The notes: generated by a model from the sequence alone, not told the origin. A DNA stretch of 64,000 bases from Fontibacillus phaseoli (GCF_003337355.1 NZ_QPJW01000002.1:103441-167440); one strand, 5' to 3'; counted from the first letter of the stretch, positions 35,557 through 45,728 are shown. Numbers and translations: made by a program.

Positions 35557-35597
35557 AAAGCAGCCGGTTCCTCAATAAGGGAACAGGCTGCTTTTTC
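35557..35597 (+). terminator. Terminator after the LytTR gene
   Basis: Arms AAAGCAGCCGGTTCC (35557-35571) and GGGAACAGGCTGCTTT around a short loop, followed by T5. The A run on the other side suggests bidirectional use with the epimerase gene. Confidence 0.85.
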
Positions 35598-35612
35598 AGT
35601 TAATCGGTATTA

Positions 35613-36605
35613 CTATTTCAAATAAAAGCGGGCCGTTTCTTCCCAGATTTCGCCGGGGGCCAGGCCGAACAGGCCGATTTCATCTTCAGGCAGGTTCACT
35701 TTCGGAGCGTTCACGAGATTGATTTGCGGCTCGGGACAAAAGAATCCTTCCGTCGCTCCATTGTTCCAGATCATCCATTGCTTGTAGGAAGTTCCCACGT
35801 CATAAACCAAGGTTGCGCCAAGCTTCTCATCGGTCAGTTCCATCCGGTTTCTGCCGTTTTGCGGTACCGCCGTATAGTGATTATCCATAGACGCATAGAA
35901 CGGATATAGCCCTTCTCCCTTCAATTGCAACTCCTCTTTGGTCAACGGCTGATAGGATCCGGTTGGCAGCATGCGGTCGCTCAATTGCCAGCGCTCACCG
36001 ATCGTGAGCTTTACCTTATAATCCCTAGCTTCGCTCTCAGGCGCGAACGGAGCATTGACAGCGGTATGGAACGCCAGCAGGCAAGGCATTTCCTTATCGC
36101 CGTCGTTACGAACGAACAAGTGCTGGGATAGTCCATTTTCACTCAGCGTATATTTCAGTCTCACTGTGAAGCGGAAAGGAAGATATTGATAAGCTTCATG
36201 ATGTTCATCGACTACGGCTTTAACCGTGACGTAGCTCTCCAGCTTACTTTGTCCATAATCCTCTACCTGCCAATTCGCCTTATGCAGAAATCCGTGCAAG
36301 TGATTGCCGGTCGCTTCTTCATTCACCGGAAAACGGTAGACCTCCCCTTTCCAAGGGAACAGCCCGTCCTCATAACGGTTAGGCGGGAACAGTACCGGAA
36401 TCCCGTATACTCCAGGGTTATTCCTGAAGGCTTCCATTTCTCCCTCCGCCGGCTCGCGGAGAATGCGGTAACCGCTTTCGGTATCGCGGAAAGAAATCAG
36501 GTTGCCTCCGACGCCTGGAAGCATGACAGCCTCATATTTTCCAGCTTGCAGAAAGACTGCTGGTTCTCCTTGAAACATGCCTTCATAGGCTTTGATTTGT
36601 GTCAT
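35613..36605 (-). CDS. Aldose 1-epimerase family protein
   Basis: A 330-residue galactose-mutarotase-like protein. The substrate-binding core includes the NHLHGFLHKANWQV block (His, about residue 100) and the downstream LAFHTAVNAPF block; GIPVLFPPNRYEDG is the first family motif. It probably interconverts alpha and beta sugar anomers, though the exact sugar is unclear. The ATG has AGGGAGATATGAGAG upstream. With cellobiose phosphorylase and alpha-galactosidase nearby, a role in oligosaccharide use is plausible. Confidence 0.87.
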   Translation of the reverse strand: MTQIKAYEGMFQGEPAVFLQAGKYEAVMLPGVGGNLISFRDTESGYRILREPAEGEMEAFRNNPGVYGIPVLFPPNRYEDGLFPWKGEVYRFPVNEEATGNHLHGFLHKANWQVEDYGQSKLESYVTVKAVVDEHHEAYQYLPFRFTVRLKYTLSENGLSQHLFVRNDGDKEMPCLLAFHTAVNAPFAPESEARDYKVKLTIGERWQLSDRMLPTGSYQPLTKEELQLKGEGLYPFYASMDNHYTAVPQNGRNRMELTDEKLGATLVYDVGTSYKQWMIWNNGATEGFFCPEPQINLVNAPKVNLPEDEIGLFGLAPGEIWEETARFYLK

Positions 36606-36711
36606 CTCTCATATCTCCCTTCAAACCTTTTCTTGCTTGAACAACCTGGTATGGATTATACAAAATGCAGGTTCAAAAGTCACCCTTTCCAGTCACAGGA
36701 CGAAAGCCCGA

Positions 36712-37974
36712 TTACTCGTCCCTCAATATTTTCCGGCCCAGGGTCATCGCCAGAAGGATCATCAATACGCCGACGGCCAACTGCATGCCGAACACCTGCA
36801 TCCATTCCGGCCAATCACTTATCCATTCATACATTTTCCCTCCGATCAGCGGACCGAAAAAGGAAGCTACTCCCGTGATGGCAGAATACATCGCCATGTA
36901 CATCGGCCTTTCCGCCTTCGGGGTATCCCCGATCATGAAATTGAAGGCAAGTTGATTAAATCCGCCTAACCCGATCCCAAAAGCCGCATGTGCAAAAAAC
37001 AAAACGGGAAGCACCGGAAATGCCGAAAGCAGACCCCACGACAGTATCGCCAACGCAATGAGCGGCATCGTCCACCACAGCAAACGCCGATTGCTGTACC
37101 TTGCGTTCAAGTTGCCCCATACATAGAAGCTACCCATCATGAACAAGGTTTGCGTTACGTTCAGCAGCGAAATCGTCTTATAATTAATATCAAGCAATTC
37201 GAGCATTACGTAGGAATACAGCGGTACGACAAGATTTTGCAAAAAAAGGAATCCGGCGATAAACCCTGTGGATTTTATAAAGGAACCGTCTTTCAACGGC
37301 TTCTGAAGCATCGGAATAAATTTGCTCTCCCCCGAACGTTCGAAAGGCAGGTCCGGATAAAAGAAAAACGTTACGATATTGGCCCCGATGCAAATCCAGA
37401 CCACGATGTATAAATACAAGAAGCCCTGTCCGCCGGGAAACTGGTCGAGCAACATCCCCCCTAAAAACAAAAATAAGGTTCCCAGGCCGTTTACCAATGT
37501 ATTGCGGATTCCAAAATATCTTCCCCTGACCCTTGATGGTACTATATCGCTGATTAGCGAACTCCATAGCATCGCCACTACCGTATTAAACATAAATGCG
37601 GCTACATAGAACCCGAGATACGCAGCCACCCAATAGCGCTCGGGAAACAATAACGGCGCCAACCCGGTTGCACCCCATAATAACCTCTGAATTGTGCCGA
37701 AGATCACGAAGGCCCATTTTCGGCTGCGGATTTTTTGAATGAAAAAGGCTACGAAAAGCTGCCCGATATTGACAAATGTCGTAATCGCAAGCACAAAACC
37801 CAGTTGGCCGGAAGTTGCGCCCAAATACAGCAAAAATCCCGTTAAAAACTGTCCTCCGATCAACGTTTGGAAAATTACGGACGGGATTCCTTCCACTGTA
37901 GCTATCGTCAAATTTCTGCGATGTACGGATTCTTTACGGTGCGTACTCTGTTTCAGATTTAAGCTGCCCCACAC
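36712..37974 (-). CDS. MFS transporter
   Basis: A 12-helix major facilitator of 420 residues. Its N-terminal part (TVEGIPSVIFQTLIGGQFLTGFLLYLGA) and the loop SDIVPSRVRGRYFGIRNT resemble a group of Bacillales MFS proteins of unknown substrate often found near carbohydrate genes. The start is a GTG at 37974 with GAGGAG 12 bases upstream. It lies about 105 bp upstream of the epimerase gene on the same strand and may form an operon with it. Confidence 0.82.
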   Translation of the reverse strand: MWGSLNLKQSTHRKESVHRRNLTIATVEGIPSVIFQTLIGGQFLTGFLLYLGATSGQLGFVLAITTFVNIGQLFVAFFIQKIRSRKWAFVIFGTIQRLLWGATGLAPLLFPERYWVAAYLGFYVAAFMFNTVVAMLWSSLISDIVPSRVRGRYFGIRNTLVNGLGTLFLFLGGMLLDQFPGGQGFLYLYIVVWICIGANIVTFFFYPDLPFERSGESKFIPMLQKPLKDGSFIKSTGFIAGFLFLQNLVVPLYSYVMLELLDINYKTISLLNVTQTLFMMGSFYVWGNLNARYSNRRLLWWTMPLIALAILSWGLLSAFPVLPVLFFAHAAFGIGLGGFNQLAFNFMIGDTPKAERPMYMAMYSAITGVASFFGPLIGGKMYEWISDWPEWMQVFGMQLAVGVLMILLAMTLGRKILRDE

Positions 37975-38190
37975 GATGATGACACACTCCTCATGACTCT
38001 ACTATGTTCCATTCTACTTCATACCTGTCTTTGACCTGCGGCAAAACGTAGATTTCAGGGAATTCCGGGAAAAGACCACCGGCATACATAAAAAGTCCGT
38101 ACTTTTACATACTCAAAATATGCAGTTCCCAAGCCACTGAATTTCTTGAGCCAAGAACCTGTAACCTACATGAATGGAGTGCGATTAAAC

Positions 38191-39105
38191 ATGCGCAATA
38201 CGATTTGGAAAAGGGCCACGCTCCCGATATTGTCGGGGCTTTTGCTGGTCACCTTCGCAGCCTGCGGAAACGGGCAGTCCGGGCAGTCGGGACCTTCCGT
38301 CAAGTCCGCCCCGCCTTCGGAAAATCCGCTGATCCAAACCGGGCCGGGCGGAGACCATGCGCAAACCTCCTGGATTCCGCTAGCCCAAGTTGCCGACTCG
38401 CTTGGTCTGCGTCTGCAGGAAACCGGCAATATGGCCAGAATGGGATTTACCGATGTCATGTTTCAAGTCGAGCCTAGTCAAAGAGGCGCCGTCTCCTTCG
38501 GAAAACAAATCTCGTTATCCCAAGCTCCGATCCGCCAAAACGGACAAACTTGCTTGACTGAAGATGCCCTTGGCGATCTCCTGCAGACTGATGTTAAGCT
38601 TGATCGCAGAACCGGCAATCTGCAAATCGCTCCGCTTGGCAATGACGAAGGCCAGGCGGAGAACAACCCGCAGCAAGCCGCTGGCGTGAAACGGATGAGC
38701 ATCCTCAGCCTTTCGGGGAACCGGGACGAACTGATCTCTTTCGCGAAACAGTTTCTCGGCACCCCTTACGATTTCGGAGCATCGACTTACGAACAGTCCA
38801 AAAAGTTCGACTGCTCTTCCTTTACCCGCCATGTATTCAAACGCTTCGGGATCAGTCTTCCCCGTTTGGCCAAGGATCAGGCAAAGGTGGGTACAACGGT
38901 TGAAAGATCCAACCTGCAAACCGGCGATTTGATCTTCTTCACGGTTCCCGGCCGATTCGAAAACGACAAAATTCCAGGACATGTCGGCATCTATATCGGC
39001 GATGGGAAGTTCATTCACACTTGGGGAGAACCCGGCGTGCAAATCAGTCCCCTGGACACCGGATACTGGCATAACGTGATCCTGTTCATGCGGCGGGTAC
39101 AATAA
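38191..39105 (+). CDS. NlpC/P60-family lipoprotein hydrolase
   Basis: A 304-residue cell-wall peptidase. The signal peptide ends in a lipobox (TFAAC, Cys25), so it is probably anchored to the membrane. Residues 55-170 look like a copper-amine-oxidase-like N-terminal (wall-associated) domain. The C-terminal NlpC/P60 domain has Cys208 in FDCSSFTRHVF and His in GHVGIYIGDGKFIHTWG. It should cut D-glutamyl-meso-DAP-type bonds in peptidoglycan. The ATG at 38191 is chosen because GGAGTGCG lies ahead of it; the upstream 15 codons are not needed. Confidence 0.9.
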   Translation: MRNTIWKRATLPILSGLLLVTFAACGNGQSGQSGPSVKSAPPSENPLIQTGPGGDHAQTSWIPLAQVADSLGLRLQETGNMARMGFTDVMFQVEPSQRGAVSFGKQISLSQAPIRQNGQTCLTEDALGDLLQTDVKLDRRTGNLQIAPLGNDEGQAENNPQQAAGVKRMSILSLSGNRDELISFAKQFLGTPYDFGASTYEQSKKFDCSSFTRHVFKRFGISLPRLAKDQAKVGTTVERSNLQTGDLIFFTVPGRFENDKIPGHVGIYIGDGKFIHTWGEPGVQISPLDTGYWHNVILFMRRVQ

Positions 39106-39304
39106 TTTCTCCATGCCTTTAACATCCTTCATTGCCAAGGGACCGACGTCTCTTGGCACACTGCTCTCTTCTCTCGTGTCTGCATTATTCGACTCTATTT
39201 CCTTTCGTTACAAATACAAAGTATAATAAATGAAAGAGTCACTTTCCATATCATTTATAGAACAAAAATGGAGTAATTGCACACATAATTAGAGGAGATT
39301 AGCG

Positions 39305-40228
39305 ATGGACGATTTGAAAAGAGCTTATGAACTGTTGGGTCTTCCCGAGAACGCTTCCAGAGAGGAAGTGGAGAAAGCTTTCGATCTGCTGCTTAGAAGA
39401 TCCCGTTCGCGGCGACCGAATGAACAGGGTGATGGTGAATCGGAAGAAAGTCAGTACGATCTTCAACTTAAAGCCTACAAAACGATCGTTGAGTTTGAAG
39501 AACGCAGCAAAATCGATGAAATGAGCCGGGAACGTTACGGCAAATGGGGAAAATTGGCCGGAAACGCCGAGAAAGTCGACGATTTTTTCCGGCTTCACAA
39601 AACGAAGGTCATTATCGGAATTATTGCCGTCATTGCGTTGGTGGTTGGAATCACCTCCTTTATCAATCACCGTGAAGAACAGAAACGCCTGGCTGCCTTG
39701 CCTCCGATCGATTTATCGATTATGTTTGTAGGCAATTATATGTCGGATCAAAATCAAGGCGGAGACGAAGGCCTTGAAAAAGCCATGACTGCCCAGTTTC
39801 CGGAATGGAAGCGACTGAAAGTCATTCTTACATATTTGCCGTCTCAAGGTGAAGGTGTCGGCACAGCTGATCTAGCCTATCAGCAAAAGGCTATGGCAAT
39901 GGTTGCCACCGAAAAGCCGGATGTGTATATTTTGGATGAGAATTCTTTTGATTGGCTTGGTGGAGGCGGAGTTTTGGAAAAGCTGGACTCGGAAGCAAAC
40001 GGTGTACTGAAGCCGCTGCTTGGCGAGAATTCCATCAAAGAGGGACGAGCCGAGGAAGAGACCGAGGATCATGTCTACGGCATCCGGGTGACCGACAGCC
40101 CACTTGCGAAGCAATTGCCTCTCGCCATGCAGGATATGATCATCACGGTACGCATCGGTTCGGATAACAAGGATAAAGCGATCCATTTGATCGAGCGATA
40201 TTTGGAGCCGGACAACACTGCAAAATGA
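39305..40228 (+). CDS. Membrane protein with degenerate J-domain
   Basis: A 307-residue protein. The N-terminal 80 residues resemble a J-domain (LKRAYELLGLPENASREEVEKAFDLLLRR), but the HPD tripeptide that activates Hsp70 is absent. A membrane helix follows (VIIGIIAVIALVVGITSF, about residues 100-118), then an extracytoplasmic domain with periplasmic-binding-protein-like phrases (DVYILDENSFDWLGGGGVLEKLD). The role is unknown; it cannot work as a normal DnaK co-chaperone. A TATAAT lies about 80 bp upstream. Confidence 0.8.
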   Translation: MDDLKRAYELLGLPENASREEVEKAFDLLLRRSRSRRPNEQGDGESEESQYDLQLKAYKTIVEFEERSKIDEMSRERYGKWGKLAGNAEKVDDFFRLHKTKVIIGIIAVIALVVGITSFINHREEQKRLAALPPIDLSIMFVGNYMSDQNQGGDEGLEKAMTAQFPEWKRLKVILTYLPSQGEGVGTADLAYQQKAMAMVATEKPDVYILDENSFDWLGGGGVLEKLDSEANGVLKPLLGENSIKEGRAEEETEDHVYGIRVTDSPLAKQLPLAMQDMIITVRIGSDNKDKAIHLIERYLEPDNTAK

Positions 40229-40241
40229 CATCTGGTTCATG

Positions 40242-40279
40242 GATCCCGGCGCCCTAGCGGCTCCGGGATTTTTTATTTT
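40242..40279 (+). terminator. Terminator after the J-domain-like gene
   Basis: Arms ATCCCGGCGCC and GGCTCCGGGAT around CTAGC, then T6 (40242-40274). Confidence 0.85.
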
Positions 40280-40341
40280 CGGGGAGACTGCCCCGAATCA
40301 CGGTTGAACGTACTCCTATCACATAAGTCAAAATTTAAGAA

Positions 40342-40393
40342 TTGATTTACGTAAGCGCATCTACTACAATAAGGGTATAAACGCGCGTTTATA
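40342..40393 (+). promoter_or_regulatory. lacI-type promoter with palindromic operator
   Basis: TTGATT (40342-40347), 17 bp, TACAAT (40365-40370). The perfect 18-bp palindrome TATAAACGCGCGTTTATA (40376-40393) covers the start of transcription. The spacer contains a weak cre-like match (ACGTAAGCGCATCTA). This should be the autoregulatory site of the LacI-family protein. Confidence 0.85.
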
Positions 40394-40409
40394 GAAAGTA
40401 GGGAGCCAC

Positions 40410-41462
40410 ATGCGCAGTGAAGATATTGCCAAGTTGGCCGGAGTGTCCCGCAGTACCGTGTCTCGCGTCATCAACAATTATTCCAACGTTCCCGAAGCGA
40501 CCCGGGCCAAAGTGCTGCAAGTGATCGAGCAGTACCAGTACGAGCCCAACAGCTTCGCCAGAGCGCTGGCCGGCAAACGGACCGATACGATCGGACTGTT
40601 CGCCATCAGTATGAACGAGAAGGAAAACGCGACCCGCATTTACCAGAACAGCTACTTTGCCCCGATCGTCGATCTTGTCGTCGACACGGCGAACGCCCGC
40701 GGATTTTATGTGCTTATTCATACCGTATACTCGCCCGGGGATTTCCAAAAGATTAAGCAAGCTTTTCTGCAAAAGCGGATTGACGGAGGCATTCTCGTCG
40801 GCACGCAAAAGGATATCGAGCTCGTGCGTGAACTGGTCAGTCAGGAGGCTCCGCTCGTTCTCATCGACTACGACATCTCTGAGATTATGGCCGAGCGGCT
40901 CAACAAAAACCATCTGGCCGTCATCAACTCGATGGACTATGAGGGAACGGTTGAAGCCATTGAGTACCTGATCCAACTCGGTCACCGCGAAATCGGAATC
41001 ATCAAGGGTAGAATGAACACCTTTTCGGGCCGCGAACGAAACATGGCCTACGAGAACACGCTGCAGAAACACGGTTTGCCCCTGGTGGAAGATTTTATTC
41101 TGGAAGGCGACTTTCTTAAGGAAACCGCCTACCGTGAGGCGGCGAGATTAGCATTGGGAGGCAAGTTGCCTACCGCTCTGTTCAGTTCGAACGATGACAT
41201 GGCGATATCCGCAATGGAAGCGTTCTCCGAACATGGAATCAGCGTACCCGATCAGCTTTCGATCATCGGATTCGATGATGTGCAACTTGCCGCCCGAATC
41301 AGTCCCAAGCTGACTTCGGTCAAGCTGCCGATCGACGATATGGCCAAAGCGGCTGTGGAAAAAGTGATCGGCCTCTGCAATGCCGAAGAACCGACATTCA
41401 GCACGGTAAGTTTTCCCGCCCGGCTTGTGATCCGGGATTCGTGCAAGCCAGCCGGGAATTAG
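40410..41462 (+). CDS. LacI-family repressor of the cellobiose phosphorylase gene
   Basis: A 350-residue LacI/GalR repressor. The helix-turn-helix and hinge are at residues 1-60 (DIAKLAGVSRSTVSRVINNYSNV), followed by a periplasmic-binding-type sugar domain (FSSNDDMAISAMEAF, SIIGFDDVQLA). The same palindrome occurs before its own gene and before the downstream phosphorylase gene, so it very probably controls both; cellobiose or a derived sugar is the likely inducer (inference). The ATG follows AAAGTAGGGAGCCAC. Confidence 0.92.
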   Translation: MRSEDIAKLAGVSRSTVSRVINNYSNVPEATRAKVLQVIEQYQYEPNSFARALAGKRTDTIGLFAISMNEKENATRIYQNSYFAPIVDLVVDTANARGFYVLIHTVYSPGDFQKIKQAFLQKRIDGGILVGTQKDIELVRELVSQEAPLVLIDYDISEIMAERLNKNHLAVINSMDYEGTVEAIEYLIQLGHREIGIIKGRMNTFSGRERNMAYENTLQKHGLPLVEDFILEGDFLKETAYREAARLALGGKLPTALFSSNDDMAISAMEAFSEHGISVPDQLSIIGFDDVQLAARISPKLTSVKLPIDDMAKAAVEKVIGLCNAEEPTFSTVSFPARLVIRDSCKPAGN

Positions 41463-41477
41463 CGGCAACTGCTCCGG

Positions 41478-41524
41478 CAAAAAGACACGCCTCTTCCCTA
41501 TGAAGGGTGATGCGCTGTCTTTTC
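41478..41524 (+). terminator. Terminator or attenuator between lacI and cellobiose phosphorylase
   Basis: AAAAGACA arms pair with TGTCTTTT around an inner TTCCCT/AGGG stem, ending in TTTT. It separates the repressor from the phosphorylase gene. Confidence 0.65.
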
Positions 41525-41530
41525 ACCACA

Positions 41531-41546
41531 ATAAACGCGCGTTCAT
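41531..41546. promoter_or_regulatory. Second LacI-type operator
   Basis: ATAAACGCGCGTTCAT differs from the upstream perfect palindrome (40377-40392) at one base. It lies just before the ribosome-binding site of the phosphorylase gene. Confidence 0.85.
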
Positions 41547-41569
41547 AATCGAAGGGAGAGACATGATTC

Positions 41570-44011
41570 ATGAAATTCGGACATTTTGACGACGTTCGCA
41601 AAGAATATGTGATCAACACGCCACAAACCCCTTATCCGTGGATTAACTATCTGGGTAACGAACAATTTTTCGGACTGATTTCCAACACGGCCGGAGGCTA
41701 CACCTTTTACCGGGATGCACGCTTGCGCCGTTTGACCCGCTATCGGTACAACAACATTCCGCTGGATACGGGCGGACGTTACTACTACCTTCGTGATCAC
41801 GACAATCAGGATTTCTGGACACCAGGCTGGATGCCTGTGAAGCGCGATCTCGACTTCTATGAGTGTCGCCATGGTCTGGGCTATACTTCGATCACCGGCG
41901 AACGCGGCGGAATTTCCGTTAACCAGCTCGCCTTCATTCCGCTGGGCTACAACGGCGAAGTACACCGCTTGACGGTTAAAAATACCAGCTCGGCTACGAA
42001 GACGGTTTCCCTCTTCTCTTTTGCCGAGTTCTGCCTCTGGAATGCCCAGGACGACATGACGAATTTTCAACGCAATCTCAGCACCGGTGAAGTGGAAGTT
42101 AAGGATTCCGTCATCTACCATAAAACGGAATTCCGCGAACGCAGAAACCATTATGCCTTCTATTCCGTCAACCGGAACATCGACGGCTTCGATACGGATC
42201 GCGAATCTTTCGTCGGACTTTACAACGGTTTGCATGAACCGCAAGTCGTCGTAGCCGGTAAAGCAACCAACTCCGTGGCCAGCGGCTGGTCCCCGATCGG
42301 ATCGCATGAAGTCAAGCTGACCCTTGCGCCGGGCGAAGAACAAAGCCTCGTATTCATCCTTGGTTATGTTGAAGTGGCCGAAGAAGACAAATGGGAAGCT
42401 CCAAGCGTAATCAACAAGAAACCGGCTCAAGCAATGATCGAGAAGTTCGCTACCGACGCCGATGTGGACCGGGCTATGGAAGAACTCGCTTCCTACTGGG
42501 AAGGCCTGCTGTCCAAATATCAAATCCAAAGCGGCGATGACAAGCTGAACCGGATGGTCAACATCTGGAATCCGTACCAATGTATGGTTACGTTTAACAT
42601 GTCCCGTTCCGCTTCCTATTTCGAGTCCGGCATCGGCCGCGGCATGGGCTTCCGCGATTCGAACCAGGATTTGCTCGGATTCGTGCATCAAATTCCGGAA
42701 CGCGCCAAAGAACGGATTCTCGATATCGCAGCTACGCAATTTGAGGACGGCAGCGCGTATCACCAGTATCAACCGCTGACCAAAAAGGGCAATAACGAAG
42801 TCGGCAGCGGATTCAACGATGATCCGTTGTGGCTGATCCTCGGAACGGCTGCTTATATCAAAGAAACCGGGGATGTAAGCATTCTGGACGAACAAGTTCC
42901 GTTCGACAGCAATCCGGACAATACGGCTACCCTGTTCGAGCATTTGAAACGTTCCTACTACCATGTCATTCACAATCTCGGACCTCATGGTTTGCCGTTG
43001 ATCGGCCGGGCGGACTGGAACGACTGCCTCAACCTGAACTGCTTCTCCAAGGAGCCGGGCGAATCTTTCCAAACAACCGAGAACATTGCTGGCGGCACGG
43101 CGGAATCCGTTTTCATCGCAGGTCTGTTCGTCTACGTGAGCCCGGATTTTGCAGAAATTTGCCGGATGCGCGGCCTGGACGACGAAGCTGCCGAAGCCGT
43201 ATCCCAAGCGGATAAAATGAGTGCCATCACGCTCGAGCACGGCTTTGACGGCGACTGGTTCCTGCGCGCTTACGACCACTACGGCGAAAAGATCGGCAGC
43301 AAGGAAAACGAAGAAGGCCAAATCTTCATCGAGCCGCAAGGCATGTGCGTCATGGCCGGCATCGGCGTCGAAGAAGGTCTTGCCGATAAAGCGATGACTT
43401 CCGTGAAGGAAAGACTCGACACCAAATACGGTATCGTGCTGCAGCAGCCTCCATATTCCAAGTATTATCTGAACTTGGGCGAAATTTCGACGTATCCGCC
43501 CGGATACAAAGAAAATGCCGGTATTTTCTGCCACAATAACCCGTGGATCATGATCGGGGAAACCGTACTCGGCCATGGCGACAGAGCGTTCGAAATCTAC
43601 TCGAAGATTGCTCCTGCTTACCTGGAGGACATCAGTGAAGTTCACCGCATGGAACCTTACGTTTATTCGCAAATGATTGCGGGTAAAGACGCGGTTCGTC
43701 ACGGGGAAGCGAAAAATTCCTGGCTGACGGGTACGGCCGCCTGGAACTATGTAGCGATCACGCAAGCGATCCTTGGAATTCAAGCGGACTTTACCGGCCT
43801 GAAGGTTGAACCTTGTATTCCTGCGGCATGGGACGGCTTTGAAATCACCCGCGTATTCCGCGGCGACACGTACGTGATCCAAATCAACAATCCGGATCAT
43901 GTATCCAAAGGCGTGAGAAACATGACTGTTGACGGCAAAGCTGTCGAAGGTAACATTATTGCACCGTTCGGCGACGGCGGCGTTCATAAAGTTGTCGTAA
44001 CCCTGGGCTAA
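41570..44011 (+). CDS. Cellobiose phosphorylase (GH94)
   Basis: The enzyme splits cellobiose with phosphate into glucose-1-phosphate and glucose in the cytoplasm. The 813 residues match GH94 cellobiose phosphorylases. Signature blocks include [16 protein letters not shown] (about residue 354) and [12 protein letters not shown] with the catalytic acid in WND (about Asp485). [13 protein letters not shown] and the C-terminal [12 protein letters not shown] are also present. No signal peptide. The ATG follows AAGGGAGAGACATGATTC. Regulation is by the LacI protein upstream; no cellobiose transporter is adjacent. Confidence 0.95.
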   Translation: MKFGHFDDVRKEYVINTPQTPYPWINYLGNEQFFGLISNTAGGYTFYRDARLRRLTRYRYNNIPLDTGGRYYYLRDHDNQDFWTPGWMPVKRDLDFYECRHGLGYTSITGERGGISVNQLAFIPLGYNGEVHRLTVKNTSSATKTVSLFSFAEFCLWNAQDDMTNFQRNLSTGEVEVKDSVIYHKTEFRERRNHYAFYSVNRNIDGFDTDRESFVGLYNGLHEPQVVVAGKATNSVASGWSPIGSHEVKLTLAPGEEQSLVFILGYVEVAEEDKWEAPSVINKKPAQAMIEKFATDADVDRAMEELASYWEGLLSKYQIQSGDDKLNRMVNIWNPYQCMVTFNMSRSASYFESGIGRGMGFRDSNQDLLGFVHQIPERAKERILDIAATQFEDGSAYHQYQPLTKKGNNEVGSGFNDDPLWLILGTAAYIKETGDVSILDEQVPFDSNPDNTATLFEHLKRSYYHVIHNLGPHGLPLIGRADWNDCLNLNCFSKEPGESFQTTENIAGGTAESVFIAGLFVYVSPDFAEICRMRGLDDEAAEAVSQADKMSAITLEHGFDGDWFLRAYDHYGEKIGSKENEEGQIFIEPQGMCVMAGIGVEEGLADKAMTSVKERLDTKYGIVLQQPPYSKYYLNLGEISTYPPGYKENAGIFCHNNPWIMIGETVLGHGDRAFEIYSKIAPAYLEDISEVHRMEPYVYSQMIAGKDAVRHGEAKNSWLTGTAAWNYVAITQAILGIQADFTGLKVEPCIPAAWDGFEITRVFRGDTYVIQINNPDHVSKGVRNMTVDGKAVEGNIIAPFGDGGVHKVVVTLG

Positions 44012-44041
44012 TTCACCATTAAGATAGAAATACCAAATCGA

Positions 44042-44086
44042 CCGGGATTCATTGGATTTATTCCAATGAATCTCGGCCTTTCTTTT
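44042..44086 (+). terminator. Terminator of the cellobiose phosphorylase gene
   Basis: 14-bp arms CCGGGATTCATTGG (44042-44055) and CCAATGAATCTCGG (44063-44076) with one mismatch, then TTTCTTTTT. Confidence 0.9.
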
Positions 44087-44150
44087 TAGCGGAACGCCTT
44101 GAATCCAATGAAGATGCCGCGCTTGACCGTCCTCCATCTATGTAAACCTC

Positions 44151-44206
44151 AAAAACAAGCTGAAGCAACAATATTCCCTTCCGCTGCGTTAGCTTGTTTT
44201 TTTTTT
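44151..44206 (-). terminator. Bidirectional terminator before the DHA2 exporter gene end
   Basis: AAAAACAAGCT (44151-44161) pairs with AGCTTGTTTTT (44191-44201) over a 29-base loop; T runs lie on both strands. It likely ends the minus-strand exporter transcript. Confidence 0.7.
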
Positions 44207-44252
44207 CCCGCTGTACTTAAGCCTTCGCAGGCTTAATTTCCACTTCTTCGCC

Positions 44253-45728
44253 CTATCCTTCCCGATTGATCTTTACTTTCTTGATGAAAAAAGAGAGGAC
44301 GAAAGCGACTGCCGTAATGCCCGTGGCGATAACAAAGGCATAATCGATTCCATGAATTGTCGCATCCTTCGTTATTTGAGCCATCACATCGATGTTCGCG
44401 GGATCCTGCGGATTAATCCCGGCTAAAGTGACCCTTTCCGTAACCCGGCTCTTGGTCTGGGATGACATGATCGACACCAGCAGGGCTGTACCGAGCGCTC
44501 CGGCGATCGTCCGCAGCGTATTGGACATGGCCGTGCCGTGGGCATTCAGCCTTGACGGAAGCTGATTCAGACCGGCTGTCTGAATCGGCATCATCAGCAT
44601 GGACATCCCGAACATCCGGGCGGTGTATATTAAGATCAGATGATTATAAGTCGTACTGTTCGTAAGCATGCTGAACTCCCAAGTCGTTACGATCGTGATG
44701 GCAAGTCCGATGACGGCCAACCATCGGGCTCCGATTTTGTCGAAGATGATCCCCGTAATCGGCGACATGATCCCCATCAGAATTGCGCCCGGCATAAGAA
44801 GAAGCCCCGATTCAAGCGGAGAAAAGCCGCGGATGGTCTGCAAGTAGATCGGAAGTAAAATCATGGCGGCATACATCGCCATCGTTACGACAACATTAAT
44901 GATCGTTGTCAGGGAAAACATGTTGTACTTAAACACCCGAAACTCCAGCATCGGATGCTTGCTCGTCAACTGACGCAAGAGGAACAAGGCTAGTGCGGCC
45001 ACGCCGACGATCAGGCTGACGACAACCTCTGTCGCGCCCCATCCTTCGCTCCCCGCCTCACTAAATCCGTAGAGAACCCCGCCAAAGCCGAGAGTCGACA
45101 TAACTATAGACAAATAATCAAGTTTGGGACGGGCTACTTCCGTTACATTTTTCATAAATATAAAACCCAAAATAATAGAAAGAACGGAAAAAGGCAAAAC
45201 AATCCAGAAAAGCATATTCCAAGGATAATGTTCAATAATCCAACCGGATAATGTAGGACCCACCGCCGGAGCAAAGATCATTGCGATCCCCATCGTCCCC
45301 ATCGCCTGGCCGCGTTTTTCAATCGGGAAGATGGTCAGGAACACTACGGTCATAAGCGGCATGAGCACGCCCGCTCCCGCTGCCTGTATCAGGCGTCCGA
45401 TCAAAACTATTCCGAAATTGGAACCGATACCACATACGAGCGTACCTATGGCAAACAATGTGGTAGCTGCAATAAACAATTTTCGGGTCGAGAAACGCTC
45501 CATGAGATAGGCACTCACCGGAATTAGAACCCCGTTTACGAGCATAAATCCGGTAACCAGCCATTGAATGGTCGTTTCTGTAACATCTAAGTCCATCATC
45601 ATGTGTGGCAAAGCCACGTTCATTAGGGTTTGATTCAAAATCGAGACGAACGCCCCGATCAGAAGCGCCATAACGATAGGCCACCTTTTGAAAGAGACCG
45701 TCCTGGTATTTGATCTATTGTTGTTCAC
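44253..45728 (-). CDS. DHA2-family (EmrB/QacA/LmrB) multidrug MFS exporter
   Basis: A 14-helix drug:proton antiporter of 491 residues. Typical DHA2 stretches are LNQTLMNVALPHMM (motif D1), YLMERFSTRKLF (motif A), and GVLMPLMTVVFLTIFP with AMIFAPAVGPTLSGWIIE (motif C). Lincomycin-resistance LmrB-like proteins are close. The start is a GTG at 45728, seven bases after GAAGGAAACC. No regulator is next to it; the substrate is unknown. Confidence 0.9.
   Translation of the reverse strand: MNNNRSNTRTVSFKRWPIVMALLIGAFVSILNQTLMNVALPHMMMDLDVTETTIQWLVTGFMLVNGVLIPVSAYLMERFSTRKLFIAATTLFAIGTLVCGIGSNFGIVLIGRLIQAAGAGVLMPLMTVVFLTIFPIEKRGQAMGTMGIAMIFAPAVGPTLSGWIIEHYPWNMLFWIVLPFSVLSIILGFIFMKNVTEVARPKLDYLSIVMSTLGFGGVLYGFSEAGSEGWGATEVVVSLIVGVAALALFLLRQLTSKHPMLEFRVFKYNMFSLTTIINVVVTMAMYAAMILLPIYLQTIRGFSPLESGLLLMPGAILMGIMSPITGIIFDKIGARWLAVIGLAITIVTTWEFSMLTNSTTYNHLILIYTARMFGMSMLMMPIQTAGLNQLPSRLNAHGTAMSNTLRTIAGALGTALLVSIMSSQTKSRVTERVTLAGINPQDPANIDVMAQITKDATIHGIDYAFVIATGITAVAFVLSFFIKKVKINREG

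Noticed and set aside
38000..38190. Possible c-di-AMP (ydaO) leader before the NlpC/P60 gene
   Set aside because: That riboswitch often precedes such genes, but its conserved blocks are absent and the region is too short.
41543..44137. 864-codon open frame antisense to cellobiose phosphorylase
   Set aside because: Shadow of codon bias in the GH94 gene; no ribosome-binding site and no protein-like composition.
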